Below are positions 11,101-17,365 of a DNA stretch of 64,000 nucleotides, piece by piece. The notes beneath the pieces were generated by a model, which searched no databases, was not told the origin of the DNA, and saw nothing but the letters and a program-made list of their open reading frames with translations. Source of the stretch: Pseudarthrobacter sulfonivorans (GTDB taxonomy: Bacteria > Actinomycetota > Actinomycetes > Actinomycetales > Micrococcaceae); NCBI RefSeq assembly GCF_024391045.1, contig NZ_JANFCZ010000001.1, positions 1-64,000 on the forward strand, in the 5' to 3' direction. Every line of letters begins with the position of its first letter. The stretch's first letter is position 1. Position numbers and translations under genes: made by a program.

Positions 11101-11559
11101 GAAGCCCTCCAAGCGATCGTTGAAGCGGAAGGCCCTGTCCACCAGGAGCGTCTTGCCAAACTTGCCTGTGCCGCGTTCAACCTGAACAAGATGAACCCGC
11201 AACGCGCAAACTCAGTCCTGGATGTGGTGGATGAGTCCGTTCACCGCAGCGATGCGGACGGGTTCATCTGGGACGCCTCAATAGACCCCAAAGAGTGGAC
11301 TGAATTCCGGGTGAACGGAGAGGAAATCGACCGGAAGCCCGAACAAATCAGTGTGGTCGAGCTACGCAATGCGATGGTCCACGTCGTTGGCCGTTCTGGG
11401 GGTATCTCCATCCGCGACCTGCACCGAGAGTCTCTTAAGTTGTTCGGTAAGACCCGAAGGACTCCGGCGGTGACGGCTCGGCTTAACGAGGGGCTGCAGT
11501 ATGGCTTGGATACGGAACGCCTTGAATTGCGTGGCGAGGTGGTGCATCTTGCGGGGTAG
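5125..11559 (+). CDS. Multidomain HEPN / transglutaminase-like / DUF4011 / SF1 helicase / REase-like protein (Hhe-like defence protein)
   Basis: A 2144-residue protein. Domains in order: HEPN (Swt1-type) about 1-130 with the RNase motif R95-x4-H100; an Ig-like domain about 190-300; a transglutaminase-like fold with C400 in LGTCLDTT and H426 in VDGHAFLGYW; DUF4011 from about 550 (WKNALLDLSLRNRLINF); an SF1 helicase with Walker A GPPGTGKS 861-868, Walker B D1487-E1488 (FDEASQI), WHYRSQDE from 1561, QGDERD from 1693 and VTRAR near 1734-1738; a MTES_1575/Vsr-type nuclease domain from about 1790; and DUF3320 near the end. Proteins with DUF4011, helicase and Vsr-like nuclease are known as the Hhe anti-phage type. 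I prefer ATG 5125 (GGGGGAA just before it, HEPN begins at once) over ATG 5089. Single-protein system or core of a two-gene unit with the next gene: inference. Confidence 0.9.
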   Translation: MGLSNREYVGRALEALATDLGSYIASVLAGVAPGISWPKLLEHKDASAGRAPTTYSASDLSVQLRVMTEPLGSLGYPFNLAHDARSYTSELRQTRNLWAHNEAFDDADTYRALDTAGRLAKHLELTGAAEELGTLLDEFKTRGEVVLVPEVTETTVGTESDQPVGQPDAENHKLLQHAVSVEITAAESLSYAMVHNGFKFVRQIKITNPGVEIRGAVVRIEVHSSAGKISEDFQQYVDLAAGQAMVLDDVDVHVSATTMYELNDKQPGRLLVTIESAAAGAEAAEIGKGEASLQLLPAQLWIAGKGLVSYEFLAAFVQPHHPAVAQLVSEASDALGKATGRSSLDGYTEGAERVDDIVFALAQAASQRDIRYSMPPASWGLQGQQVRTPAQVLEGRLGTCLDTTVVMAAALEFCGIAPLLWVVDGHAFLGYWREDMTLPTAASEDALELVSLVQRGFIGLVETTVLTGSHPITPALLRSSPESDYIETGHDKIQAVTDVRRARLDGIYPLPARTTNESGAPVVTNYVPEAKAAPVAPEKHGRGAAPGRSTSSIPPRVTQWKNALLDLSLRNRLINFTDTARFPLAVPSSWMGRFEDLINNGTPISLLPANQLSAIHQERGIRFGRDLPQDELIALLSSKKAVFAEVTEDAYNAKMRGLAYKAKTQLEETGANNLYLALGSLLWELDGRTLRSPLVLVPVNLTSAGKQGLYRVTLDETGQSTPNYCLLEKLSQAHGLKIPGLAEPAEDGSGIDLDAAFHAVREAVSAKGLAFRVENTADLSMLQFAKFRLWKDLDESWEQFGKNRLVDHLISSPTELFQDPVKAAEEPDLDALAATCPIPADSSQLQAVASAVAGRTFVLEGPPGTGKSQTITNLLTRAIVEGKRVLFVAEKRAALDVVQKRLEEVGMGPFSLDLHDKGSKPAMVRAQIKQALELSLSSDQQRLDTASTDLAAARRGLVRYASHLHEENGAQLSLYSARTKALTFDPSDPMLPLTTQFTSTADGTVLEPVRALLRELPEFTDRARPAKNHPWRFLATPPDAADALRITDAGRRIDEALDAVRSVDELLSVAVSATSSSELRVLAALLEDRSVPVGTLDDVRSGQWSAGAQHLENLVAAFAAVNHPGLDKVRPEAMDLPLPEILGRAEQAAASGFFGRKKRLLAVAAELDAVMHPGAGIRPKELVPLLQNLANTQHQIRGLQTEAHGIPGVAVPEGWNPLTEPAKEALNRRLGWLRWAAQAVQPSAGNEAPFQTRLRAFLESGRPVHENVIAWLYELAASWDALTEIPAVDATELERWTGATPFLEVWGDTRGARALDATGSHSLDRWLELLRHVEPLRSVGLPDVRSSILNGELEADDAATAFERGLAESSLEERKLATGLQDFDASSHERAIDRFTTRATLVRELLKRNLAAGVVNSRRVSSSSTSGRMGELQRQLTRQRGGLTVRKLMEGYADLITQIMPCTLVSPDSVARFFPARADLFDIVVFDEASQIRVADAVGAMGRGASVVVVGDSKQMPPTSFAESSSDSLDEVESEITAVEDMESILSECVEARVPRQWLSWHYRSQDESLIAFSNQQYYDSKLSSFPGPSHGAPNPGIHGHGVNFVRVNGQFHRSGPSKVLRTNPVEAAAVVEEVRKHFNGASDSPSVGVVTFNLQQRALIEGLLRDTDDARIIKALDEDPEGLFVKNLENVQGDERDVILFSTGFSKNDKGYLPLNFGPLNRAGGERRLNVAVTRARRQVIVFSSFSPSELRAEETSSVGIKHLRSYLDLAEQGTGALPYDGRRSAAVDLHREEIADALRDRGFVVATDVGLSDFKVDISVATQDAPGRQLMAVLLDSPAWAARRTAGDRDGLPGDVLTRMMRWPAVERVWLPAWLSDRNVVLDKLEAAFTKASTAAAGPDEEPALSGGDEDLNDEPDAFMPGVNPLPPAFTSASADTPASLLSTAGGGSRQATVIVESGRLKYKPWAVRRLGGRDVLDALPSRRSVFAVREALQAIVEAEGPVHQERLAKLACAAFNLNKMNPQRANSVLDVVDESVHRSDADGFIWDASIDPKEWTEFRVNGEEIDRKPEQISVVELRNAMVHVVGRSGGISIRDLHRESLKLFGKTRRTPAVTARLNEGLQYGLDTERLELRGEVVHLAG

Positions 11560-11608
11560 CTCAAGCGAGCAGCGCCGGCTTTCTCACCGCGCACGAGAGT
11601 AGAGGCCG

Positions 11609-12412
11609 ATGGGCTGGCGGGTAGCGGGCGTTGTCATAGCCTGGATTGCGTTCAGTATTGCCTTTCAGCAACCTCCGCTGGCCGTCCCCTTGGCATGTTT
11701 GGCCGGTTGGCTCTTCGGCCGCGGGCGAGAGCAGAGGGTATCGACGGCTCAACCGCCCGTCCCAGAGGATATCCAACCCCTGGAAAGAGCGCAGTCAGCG
11801 CCGGCCACGCCTGGCCCAGTGCCGGTGTCAACAGCAGCTGTGCCGACGGCAAGGTCAACAGCCGTGGAGGCGCCGAAGACGGCAGAATCCCCGAAGGCTC
11901 CGCGGCAGCTGGACAAGCCTGTACCGCAAAAACGGCAGCCGCGTGCCTCGGATGGGCCGGCACGGCCGAGTGCCCCGGCTATCGTGACGAGAACCTCGAC
12001 CAATGACTCTGGCACCAGACTCCTGGACCCGTATGTCGGAACTGAACGCCGCTGGACTCGGAGTGAACAGGTGCAGCTCCTGGACCACTATGAGCGGGGA
12101 CGAGACATACCGGGGATTGCCGCAGAAATGCGGATAGATCAACGAGAAGTCGCCATCCGGCTCATTCGATTGCTGTTGTCTCCTTCGGGAAACATCGCAG
12201 ACGAAAGCGGTTGTCCCCGGCACGGCAAGAAATACGACACAGACGAAGTCCTTAAAATCGAAGATCTTCACAAAGGCGGCCTCCGGCTCCGCTCCATTGC
12301 GAATGAGGTCGAGCGAACGCAGCTCGGAGTAGGGTGGAAGCTATTAAGCCTCCATGTGCCGAGCGTCCCAGCAAGTTTGCGAGGGGACCTGCGCTCCGAC
12401 AACATGACCTGA
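11609..12412 (+). CDS. Membrane-anchored protein with C-terminal HTH/SANT-like repeats
   Basis: The 267-residue protein starts 49 bases after the large helicase gene on the same strand, with AGAGG just before the ATG, so cotranscription is likely. Residues about 5-37 form one or two hydrophobic segments, followed by a long Pro/Ala/Thr linker (about 45-130). The C-terminal part holds two similar helical units: RRWTRSEQVQLLDHYERG...IPGIAAEMRID and KYDTDEVLKIEDLHKGG...LRSIANEVER. This pattern, W-T plus a helix and then an IA-containing recognition helix, is like Myb/SANT or sigma-region-4 HTH repeats that are common beside actinobacterial helicases. It may tether DNA or the helicase to the membrane; that is speculative. 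Confidence 0.65.
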   Translation: MGWRVAGVVIAWIAFSIAFQQPPLAVPLACLAGWLFGRGREQRVSTAQPPVPEDIQPLERAQSAPATPGPVPVSTAAVPTARSTAVEAPKTAESPKAPRQLDKPVPQKRQPRASDGPARPSAPAIVTRTSTNDSGTRLLDPYVGTERRWTRSEQVQLLDHYERGRDIPGIAAEMRIDQREVAIRLIRLLLSPSGNIADESGCPRHGKKYDTDEVLKIEDLHKGGLRLRSIANEVERTQLGVGWKLLSLHVPSVPASLRGDLRSDNMT

Positions 12413-12489
12413 ATTTGAAGGCGTGGCCGGGCATGGTCCGCCTGCGTTTTACACACGCAGGCGTTACGTGGACGCGACGGTGTCCGATG

Positions 12490-12738
12490 TTATTTCTTCC
12501 GCGCCTTCTTTATGATTTCCGCTGCTTGACGGTAGGCCGCTTTGGCCTCAGGGCTTGTGGCTGCACGATACATCCTCTTACCGTCTTCGAATAGTTTCTT
12601 GGCTTTAGCCTGCGAATCCGGGTCTTTGGCCAGGGAGTAAAGCTTGGCCCCACCGGCTTTTGCTTTGCCCTTTGCGTCTATCAATAACGCTGCAGCTTTG
12701 TTTACTTTTCCGGCCACCGCTGACTCCTTACCCTCCAT
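12490..12738 (-). CDS. Small Ala/Lys-rich hypothetical protein
   Basis: About 82 residues from the ATG at 12738; an in-frame ATG at 12777 would add 13 residues and would leave only 9 bases to the upstream gene. The protein is basic and rich in Ala and Lys (AKGKAKAGGAKLYSLAKD, EAKAAYRQAAEIIKKARKK) and is predicted almost wholly helical. No family is recognised. It follows the 426-residue gene on the same strand, so the two probably form an operon. Confidence 0.5.
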   Translation of the reverse strand: MEGKESAVAGKVNKAAALLIDAKGKAKAGGAKLYSLAKDPDSQAKAKKLFEDGKRMYRAATSPEAKAAYRQAAEIIKKARKK

Positions 12739-12786
12739 TGTTCTTTTGCGTGAGACTAGTCCTGCATGAGCATGCATCAGCCGCGT

Positions 12787-14067
12787 TTAGCTGGCGTCAC
12801 TGTTCGGCGAATCACTTGTGACGACTTCGTCACGGCGACGCTCTTCGGGCTCCACCTTTACCGAGCTGCTGGCTCGCTGCGCCTCAATTTGGCCAGCAAC
12901 GCGGATAACCGCATCCCCACCAGCCTTTGCAATGCCCACCGGCACCGCTCGGGCTCCCGAGGAGACCACATTGCCAGTGGTTTTGGCGAAGTCGGTCAAG
13001 GACTTGCGCCAGGACTCCCGTTCCACTTCGCCGGTGGTCAGGCCGTCGAGACCGTAGATCTGAGCGAAGACCCCAATCAACTCCACAGCGCGCTCCGCGG
13101 AATCCAGCAGCATCTTGCTTTTCTGCGGACTACGGACCCGATTGAAGTCACTCACATTTGCTGCTGCCGTCAAGGAATCAACCAGCTCCTGAACCCTGGC
13201 AGTGACAGCAGTGGATCGATTGGCTGCAGCTGATCGGATCGCAGCAGCATGCGCTTCAACTGCATCGGGATCGTGCTGGCGTACATGCACAAGTTCGAGG
13301 GTCTCGAGCCGCTGCTGATTTGCCTGGGCCGCGGCAAGGATAACGAGCCAAGAGCGCAGCTCTTTGGCGGCAATGGTTTCCGCAGCAGAGGCCTTTTCTG
13401 CCAGCGACTTGGCGTTGAGCGTCTGGGTCATGGTATTGATCTGGGCCAGAGCATGAGAGCTTGCCTGTGCCAGAGACGTCGCGTGGCCGGCAATCTGAGA
13501 CCAAGCCGTTTCGCTGATTCGTCCTGTCGCCTCATAAAGCTCGAACGCGCGGGTCAGAACCACCGTTAGGCCCTGCACGTCGCCCAGAGCCTTGGTTCTG
13601 TTGTCGTTCAGCAGCCGATCGAGCTTGACGTCCATGGCTTCCGCCAGATCTTCCAACCGGGCAACTGCGCTCCTCAACGCCATCGTCGCCGTCAACGTGG
13701 CGAGGTTCGCCATAGCCACCGGATTGATACCGCCCGTGGTGAACTGCGCAAACGAATCAATGCGGCCCATGGAACCGCGAAAGACTCCGCTGAACAAGCC
13801 ATCTTGGGACAGATTGAACTGGGCAAGTTCTGCAAGCCTACGGGTGGACTCCGGAGTGAGCTGCACCCAGCTACCATCTATGGCGGCCGCTACTGCGGCA
13901 ATCCCCGTTGCTTGGGCCAGGAGGTCAGCGGATCCTTGCCCCAACCGATCTGCATGCGTGCTGTCAATGTCCAACTTTGCCATCAAAGATTTAACCAGGC
14001 CAGGGTCTCCTGTCAGGACGGCTGCGTCGCCGGAGACGTGGATGCCAACTTCAGTCGTTTCGCTCAT
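12787..14067 (-). CDS. Hypothetical all-helical protein
   Basis: 426 residues from ATG 14067 (MSETTEVGIHVSGDAAVL); the frame is open for 36 codons further up, but that part lacks coding character. The N-terminal 60 residues look like a small alpha/beta unit ending in ADLLAQATGIAAVAAAIDGS. The remainder is long amphipathic helices (LATLTATMALRSAVARLEDL, AMDVKLDRLLNDN, AAAQANQQRLETLELVHVRQ) that suggest coiled-coil oligomerisation. The C-terminal tail is charged. There is no Shine-Dalgarno sequence; a CAGAAT about ten bases upstream could serve a leaderless transcript. I do not recognise the family. Confidence 0.6.
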   Translation of the reverse strand: MSETTEVGIHVSGDAAVLTGDPGLVKSLMAKLDIDSTHADRLGQGSADLLAQATGIAAVAAAIDGSWVQLTPESTRRLAELAQFNLSQDGLFSGVFRGSMGRIDSFAQFTTGGINPVAMANLATLTATMALRSAVARLEDLAEAMDVKLDRLLNDNRTKALGDVQGLTVVLTRAFELYEATGRISETAWSQIAGHATSLAQASSHALAQINTMTQTLNAKSLAEKASAAETIAAKELRSWLVILAAAQANQQRLETLELVHVRQHDPDAVEAHAAAIRSAAANRSTAVTARVQELVDSLTAAANVSDFNRVRSPQKSKMLLDSAERAVELIGVFAQIYGLDGLTTGEVERESWRKSLTDFAKTTGNVVSSGARAVPVGIAKAGGDAVIRVAGQIEAQRASSSVKVEPEERRRDEVVTSDSPNSDAS

Positions 14068-14383
14068 GTGAGCATTCTGGCACAGCGAGTAACCGACGAC
14101 GGCACGCCAGTAACGAGGGGGAGAACGGCGTCCACGTGAACGCGCTGGCGAAGCATTTTGCGATCCGCCTGGCACCGCGGATCCGTCCTGTTGACAAAAC
14201 CGTTAGTGCGTTTTGAACAGGGACTTGGGTTAGCCGCCACTGACGGCCCCGTAACCTCGGCGCACACACGCCATTCGAGTCGCGCCCGGGCGCTACACTG
14301 AGGCTGAATTAGCCCACCTGGCACCTGCCGAACGGGTCAGCAATCGGAACGGCTTTATGCGTTTCATGGGGGAGAAGGAGCCG
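14068..14383. promoter_or_regulatory. Divergent promoter region (316 bp)
   Basis: It lies between two divergent genes. A TTGACA hexamer is at 14191-14196 with a weak TGAACA 17 bases on. A TACACT hexamer at 14293-14298 is a possible -10 for the DUF4230 gene. GGAG at 14371-14374 is 9 bases from ATG 14384 and fixes that start. Nothing else was seen. Confidence 0.4.
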
Positions 14384-15001
14384 ATGATCGGCAAACTCAC
14401 TAGGCGTATCGCTTTGGTTGTGGTTGGTGCGCTCATTGCGGTTCTGGCCGTTGCTGGTGTCAATATGAACGGGTTCAACCCCTTCCAATCAATTCGGACC
14501 GACCGGAGTCAGCCCGCGCTGCTGAAATCGATCAAGGACGTAAGTCAATACCACGCCGCCATTGGCAATTTTGAAGTGGTGGTTGACGTCGAGGACGGCG
14601 CCGGGTGGATGCCTGACATCATCGCCGGACGCCGGACACTGTTTGTCGCGGCGGGCACCGTCAACACCTACGTCGATCTCTCCGGCCTCGCCGACAAAGA
14701 CCTGATGCTGTCCCCGGACGGGAAGACGGTGACGGTGCGGCTGCCCGAGGCGCAGCTCGACAGGCCCAATCTCGACCACGACCGGTCATATGTCTTCAGC
14801 CAAGCCCGTGGCGTGCTGGACCAGATCGCTGACGCGATCGAGGTGCCTCAACAAGCACAGTTCTTCAAACTCGCTGAAACCAAGATCACCACCGCGGCGG
14901 AGGAGTCGGAGCTTCGAAAGCAGGCCCAGGACAACACACAAGCGATGCTGACCGGCATGTTCAGCCGGCTCGGACTTCAGGTCACGTTCCTCGACAATTA
15001 A
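14384..15001 (+). CDS. DUF4230 domain-containing membrane-anchored protein
   Basis: 205 residues. An N-terminal signal anchor (about 8-27, ALVVVGALIAVLAVAGV-like) is followed by an extracytoplasmic DUF4230 domain: LLKSIKDVSQYHAAIGNFEVVV, then a beta-rich stretch with GTVNTYVDLSGL and VTVRLPEAQL, then a helical C-terminus. The arrangement 'basic pair, YHAA.G...VVV, L..G....VDL' is typical for DUF4230. The domain's function is not known; it is widespread in Gram-positive bacteria on the outer face of the membrane. Start chosen at ATG 14384 because of the GGAGAAGGAG run just upstream; ATG 14357 and 14366 are in frame but less well placed. Confidence 0.75.
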   Translation: MIGKLTRRIALVVVGALIAVLAVAGVNMNGFNPFQSIRTDRSQPALLKSIKDVSQYHAAIGNFEVVVDVEDGAGWMPDIIAGRRTLFVAAGTVNTYVDLSGLADKDLMLSPDGKTVTVRLPEAQLDRPNLDHDRSYVFSQARGVLDQIADAIEVPQQAQFFKLAETKITTAAEESELRKQAQDNTQAMLTGMFSRLGLQVTFLDN

Positions 15002-15279
15002 GCGGGCTGGGCCAACTGATCATGGGGTTGTGTTCCGAATCTCGATACGTCAATTGCCGCAGGCTACAAGTTTCGCCGTAGTGCCCCATACGGCTTGGCC
15101 CACGCCCAACAGTTGAACGTTGGCGTGGGGGCACTTACTGGTCCCGCAGTGTCGTTCGGCGGAACCGCTGAGCGCCCGATTCCGGTCTCGTGTGTATCTA
15201 TGGCGGGCCCGGCGTCGCTCGGCATACGGCTCGTCACAGTCGGTCACGACCGAGGCGCTGGCTGAGGCGGTGTCTAGAT
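15002..15279. other. Intergenic region between convergent genes, nothing recognised
   Basis: 278 bp between the 3' ends of the DUF4230 and GIY-YIG genes. I found no tRNA-like fold, no long hairpin with a T-run and no credible reading frame. Confidence 0.4.
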
Positions 15280-16197
15280 TTATTTCCCCTCGGGCAGCGC
15301 GATTCCCTGTTCCTGCCACTGACCGTAAGTCATGCCCGTTGAAGGGATACGCCAACTGGTCCGGCCGTTGGTGGTCCGTCCCGCAATGACAGCACCCGCC
15401 GCACTGGGACTTTTGAAAACATGCGTCTTCCCGAAACGGGCTGCGGGCCCATCAGCAATGAGTACGCCCGCGGCGATCAGTTTTTGGTGAAGCTTGTCGT
15501 AGGCGTGATTGGTCCCGACCCACGCGGGCCGAGCTGCCGATCCTTCAAGAACGGCGAATTCGCCGTCAGTCTCTTGAGCATAAGCAGTAATTCCGAGGTT
15601 GGTAAGCGTCATCTCAAAGACCGGGGAAGTGCTTCCCGTGCCTGCCGGGCCACTGGCAGCTTCGCTTGGGGTGGGCAAGCTGCGTAATGCGTCGACACCA
15701 AGAACCGGAAGAATGATCTTGGCCTGATCGATGAAGTACTCCATGTCCGACCTGTCGGCTTCGGGGAGCGGAAGGGGAGGCGGTGCAGTCCCGTTGGTGA
15801 CAGTGGTGCGGCCTGCGGTCTTGGCGATGTTGATGAAGCGGCTTTCCAGGTATCTGGCGTGCGCTTTTGTGAGGTTAGCGTCCTTACTGGTAAGGACGAT
15901 GGCGCGGTTCCAGAAATCCTTGCCGCCCTTGTCTTCGGGTTTATGGTGCATCTTTAGGCGTTCGCCGACGTTGTCGCCTTCGCCGATGTAGATGAGCGTT
16001 TCATCTGGATCCTCCACACCATATCCGACCAGGACGTAGATGCCCGTGCGTTGGACTTCTTCACGGTGAAGCAGCTCAGCAAGGTCAGACCGGCTGGCCG
16101 CGATGACGTGCCCAGTCCAGTTCATGATCTCTGCCGTCAGCATTCCCCCTGGAGTGCCGTCGACCAGAAACAATCGAACCTGCTTACCAACAGCCAT
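15280..16197 (-). CDS. GIY-YIG nuclease family protein with DUF4357
   Basis: 305 residues. The GIY-YIG signature is split as TGIYVLVGYG (about residues 51-60) and LIYIGEGDNVGERLKMH (about 67-84), with a downstream helix carrying AHARYLESRFI, in which the Glu is at the expected metal-binding place. The C-terminal part (about 205-300, FAVLEGSAARPAW...LIAAGVLI...KSPSAAGAVIAGRTTNGRTSWRI) matches DUF4357, which often accompanies nucleases in restriction and defence genes. The N-terminal 50 residues (QVRLFLVDGTPGGMLTAEI) are a third small domain usual in this family. It probably cuts or binds nucleic acid. GC content is lower than the window average, in keeping with a transferred segment. Confidence 0.85.
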   Translation of the reverse strand: MAVGKQVRLFLVDGTPGGMLTAEIMNWTGHVIAASRSDLAELLHREEVQRTGIYVLVGYGVEDPDETLIYIGEGDNVGERLKMHHKPEDKGGKDFWNRAIVLTSKDANLTKAHARYLESRFINIAKTAGRTTVTNGTAPPPLPLPEADRSDMEYFIDQAKIILPVLGVDALRSLPTPSEAASGPAGTGSTSPVFEMTLTNLGITAYAQETDGEFAVLEGSAARPAWVGTNHAYDKLHQKLIAAGVLIADGPAARFGKTHVFKSPSAAGAVIAGRTTNGRTSWRIPSTGMTYGQWQEQGIALPEGK

Positions 16198-16446
16198 GAG
16201 TCTCGTCCTCTGAACGTGTGCTTAGGCTCATCCAGCCACGAGCCGAAATGAGTCTAGGGCATTTCCAGCTCTTGTCTCGGCAACGCTTGGAGCGCGATAT
16301 TCCTGGATTCCCATGAAGGCGTCGGAGTTCCCTAATCCGGTTTGCCGTTCACCTGTGTTTCCCAGACGCCACGCAGGTACGACGACTTAACGATCAACAA
16401 ACGGCACTATGCAGTATGGATAGGGACATGATCAGGTCGTTTCCCG

Positions 16447-17178
16447 ATGCACCGCGTAGAGCAGGTTGATCTCCCAGCGCCGAATGTCAGAGCCTTCCCC
16501 TATGCTCCTCCTGTGCCCAAGTTTCCTGTCCGCCGGTCTTTCCCCAACTGTGCGATTGCCGCCGGTCGCGTCGGCTACGACCTGAGTGCTGACCGTCTGC
16601 TGCTTCATACTTTCCAGACTGAGGAGGCCTTCGAGGAACTCCTCTCGACCGGGCAACTCCTGCCGGACCAGCGCTTGGCGGAGCCACTTTTCGCCGATGC
16701 CTATGGCTGGATGCAGCGGGAGATGGACCGTCGCTTGCCCACCACTGGAGACGGTGCGCTCTGGTTCTGGGCGCGCACAACCCGTGACTGCCTGGTGGAC
16801 AGCAGCAGGAACCACCGGGGCGGGGTGCTGCTAACCTGCCGGATCCCTAGGGAGCGGGTGCTGCTCTCACACTACGTAGACTGGCACTGCGCCCTGAACG
16901 GATCTCCGCACGTACTCGAACTGCCCGGTGAAAGCGACGACGCTTACGACTCGCGGCGGCACAAGATCTGGGACGAGCTCGATGATCGCAAGCGCGCCGC
17001 CGGCGTCTTCCATGAAGGATTCCGGGACTGGCCCGCGGATGTCCGGTGGGACCTTGAGCAGGGCTGGGAGCACTTCCTTGACCCGGCAAACTTTGGTCGC
17101 TGGGACGCCGTTCAGGCAACCGCGCACCTGCTGCGCGCAGGAGACGTCGTGGAGGCAGTGCGGCTCATTTCGCGTTAG
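16447..17178 (+). CDS. DUF3841 domain-containing protein
   Basis: 243 residues. The motif order LHTFQTEEAFEELLSTGQL, then FADAYGWMQREMDRRLP, then ALWFWARTT and a C-terminal half with RVLLSHYVDWHCALN and ...GVFHEGF is that of DUF3841, a soluble family of unknown function common in actinobacteria and firmicutes. No catalytic residues are established. The first 30 or so residues are poorly conserved-looking; GTG 16513 is a plausible alternative start. It is followed by a hairpin (17233-17268) that could end its transcript. Confidence 0.7.
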   Translation: MHRVEQVDLPAPNVRAFPYAPPVPKFPVRRSFPNCAIAAGRVGYDLSADRLLLHTFQTEEAFEELLSTGQLLPDQRLAEPLFADAYGWMQREMDRRLPTTGDGALWFWARTTRDCLVDSSRNHRGGVLLTCRIPRERVLLSHYVDWHCALNGSPHVLELPGESDDAYDSRRHKIWDELDDRKRAAGVFHEGFRDWPADVRWDLEQGWEHFLDPANFGRWDAVQATAHLLRAGDVVEAVRLISR

Positions 17179-17232
17179 GCGCTCCTACCCGCATCGCCGC
17201 TTCTGTCACTATGAGGTAGACCACACAGGCCC

Positions 17233-17268
17233 AAGGGGTGCTTTTTTTCAGTAGGTGGAGCACCCCTT
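17233..17268. terminator. Inverted repeat after the DUF3841 gene
   Basis: Perfect 10-bp arms AAGGGGTGCT (17233-17242) and AGCACCCCTT (17259-17268) around a 16-base loop that opens with a T-run. Position after a stop codon suits a terminator; because it also lies about 100 bases before the next gene, an operator is possible. Confidence 0.5.
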
Positions 17269-17365
17269 TCCACTCAACCCTTGACAGCCAAATCACCTTC
17301 TGAGACTGTTAATGCCAGATGGTCAGACCAACGGACCAAGTAACCACTACAAGGAAGTAGCAGCT

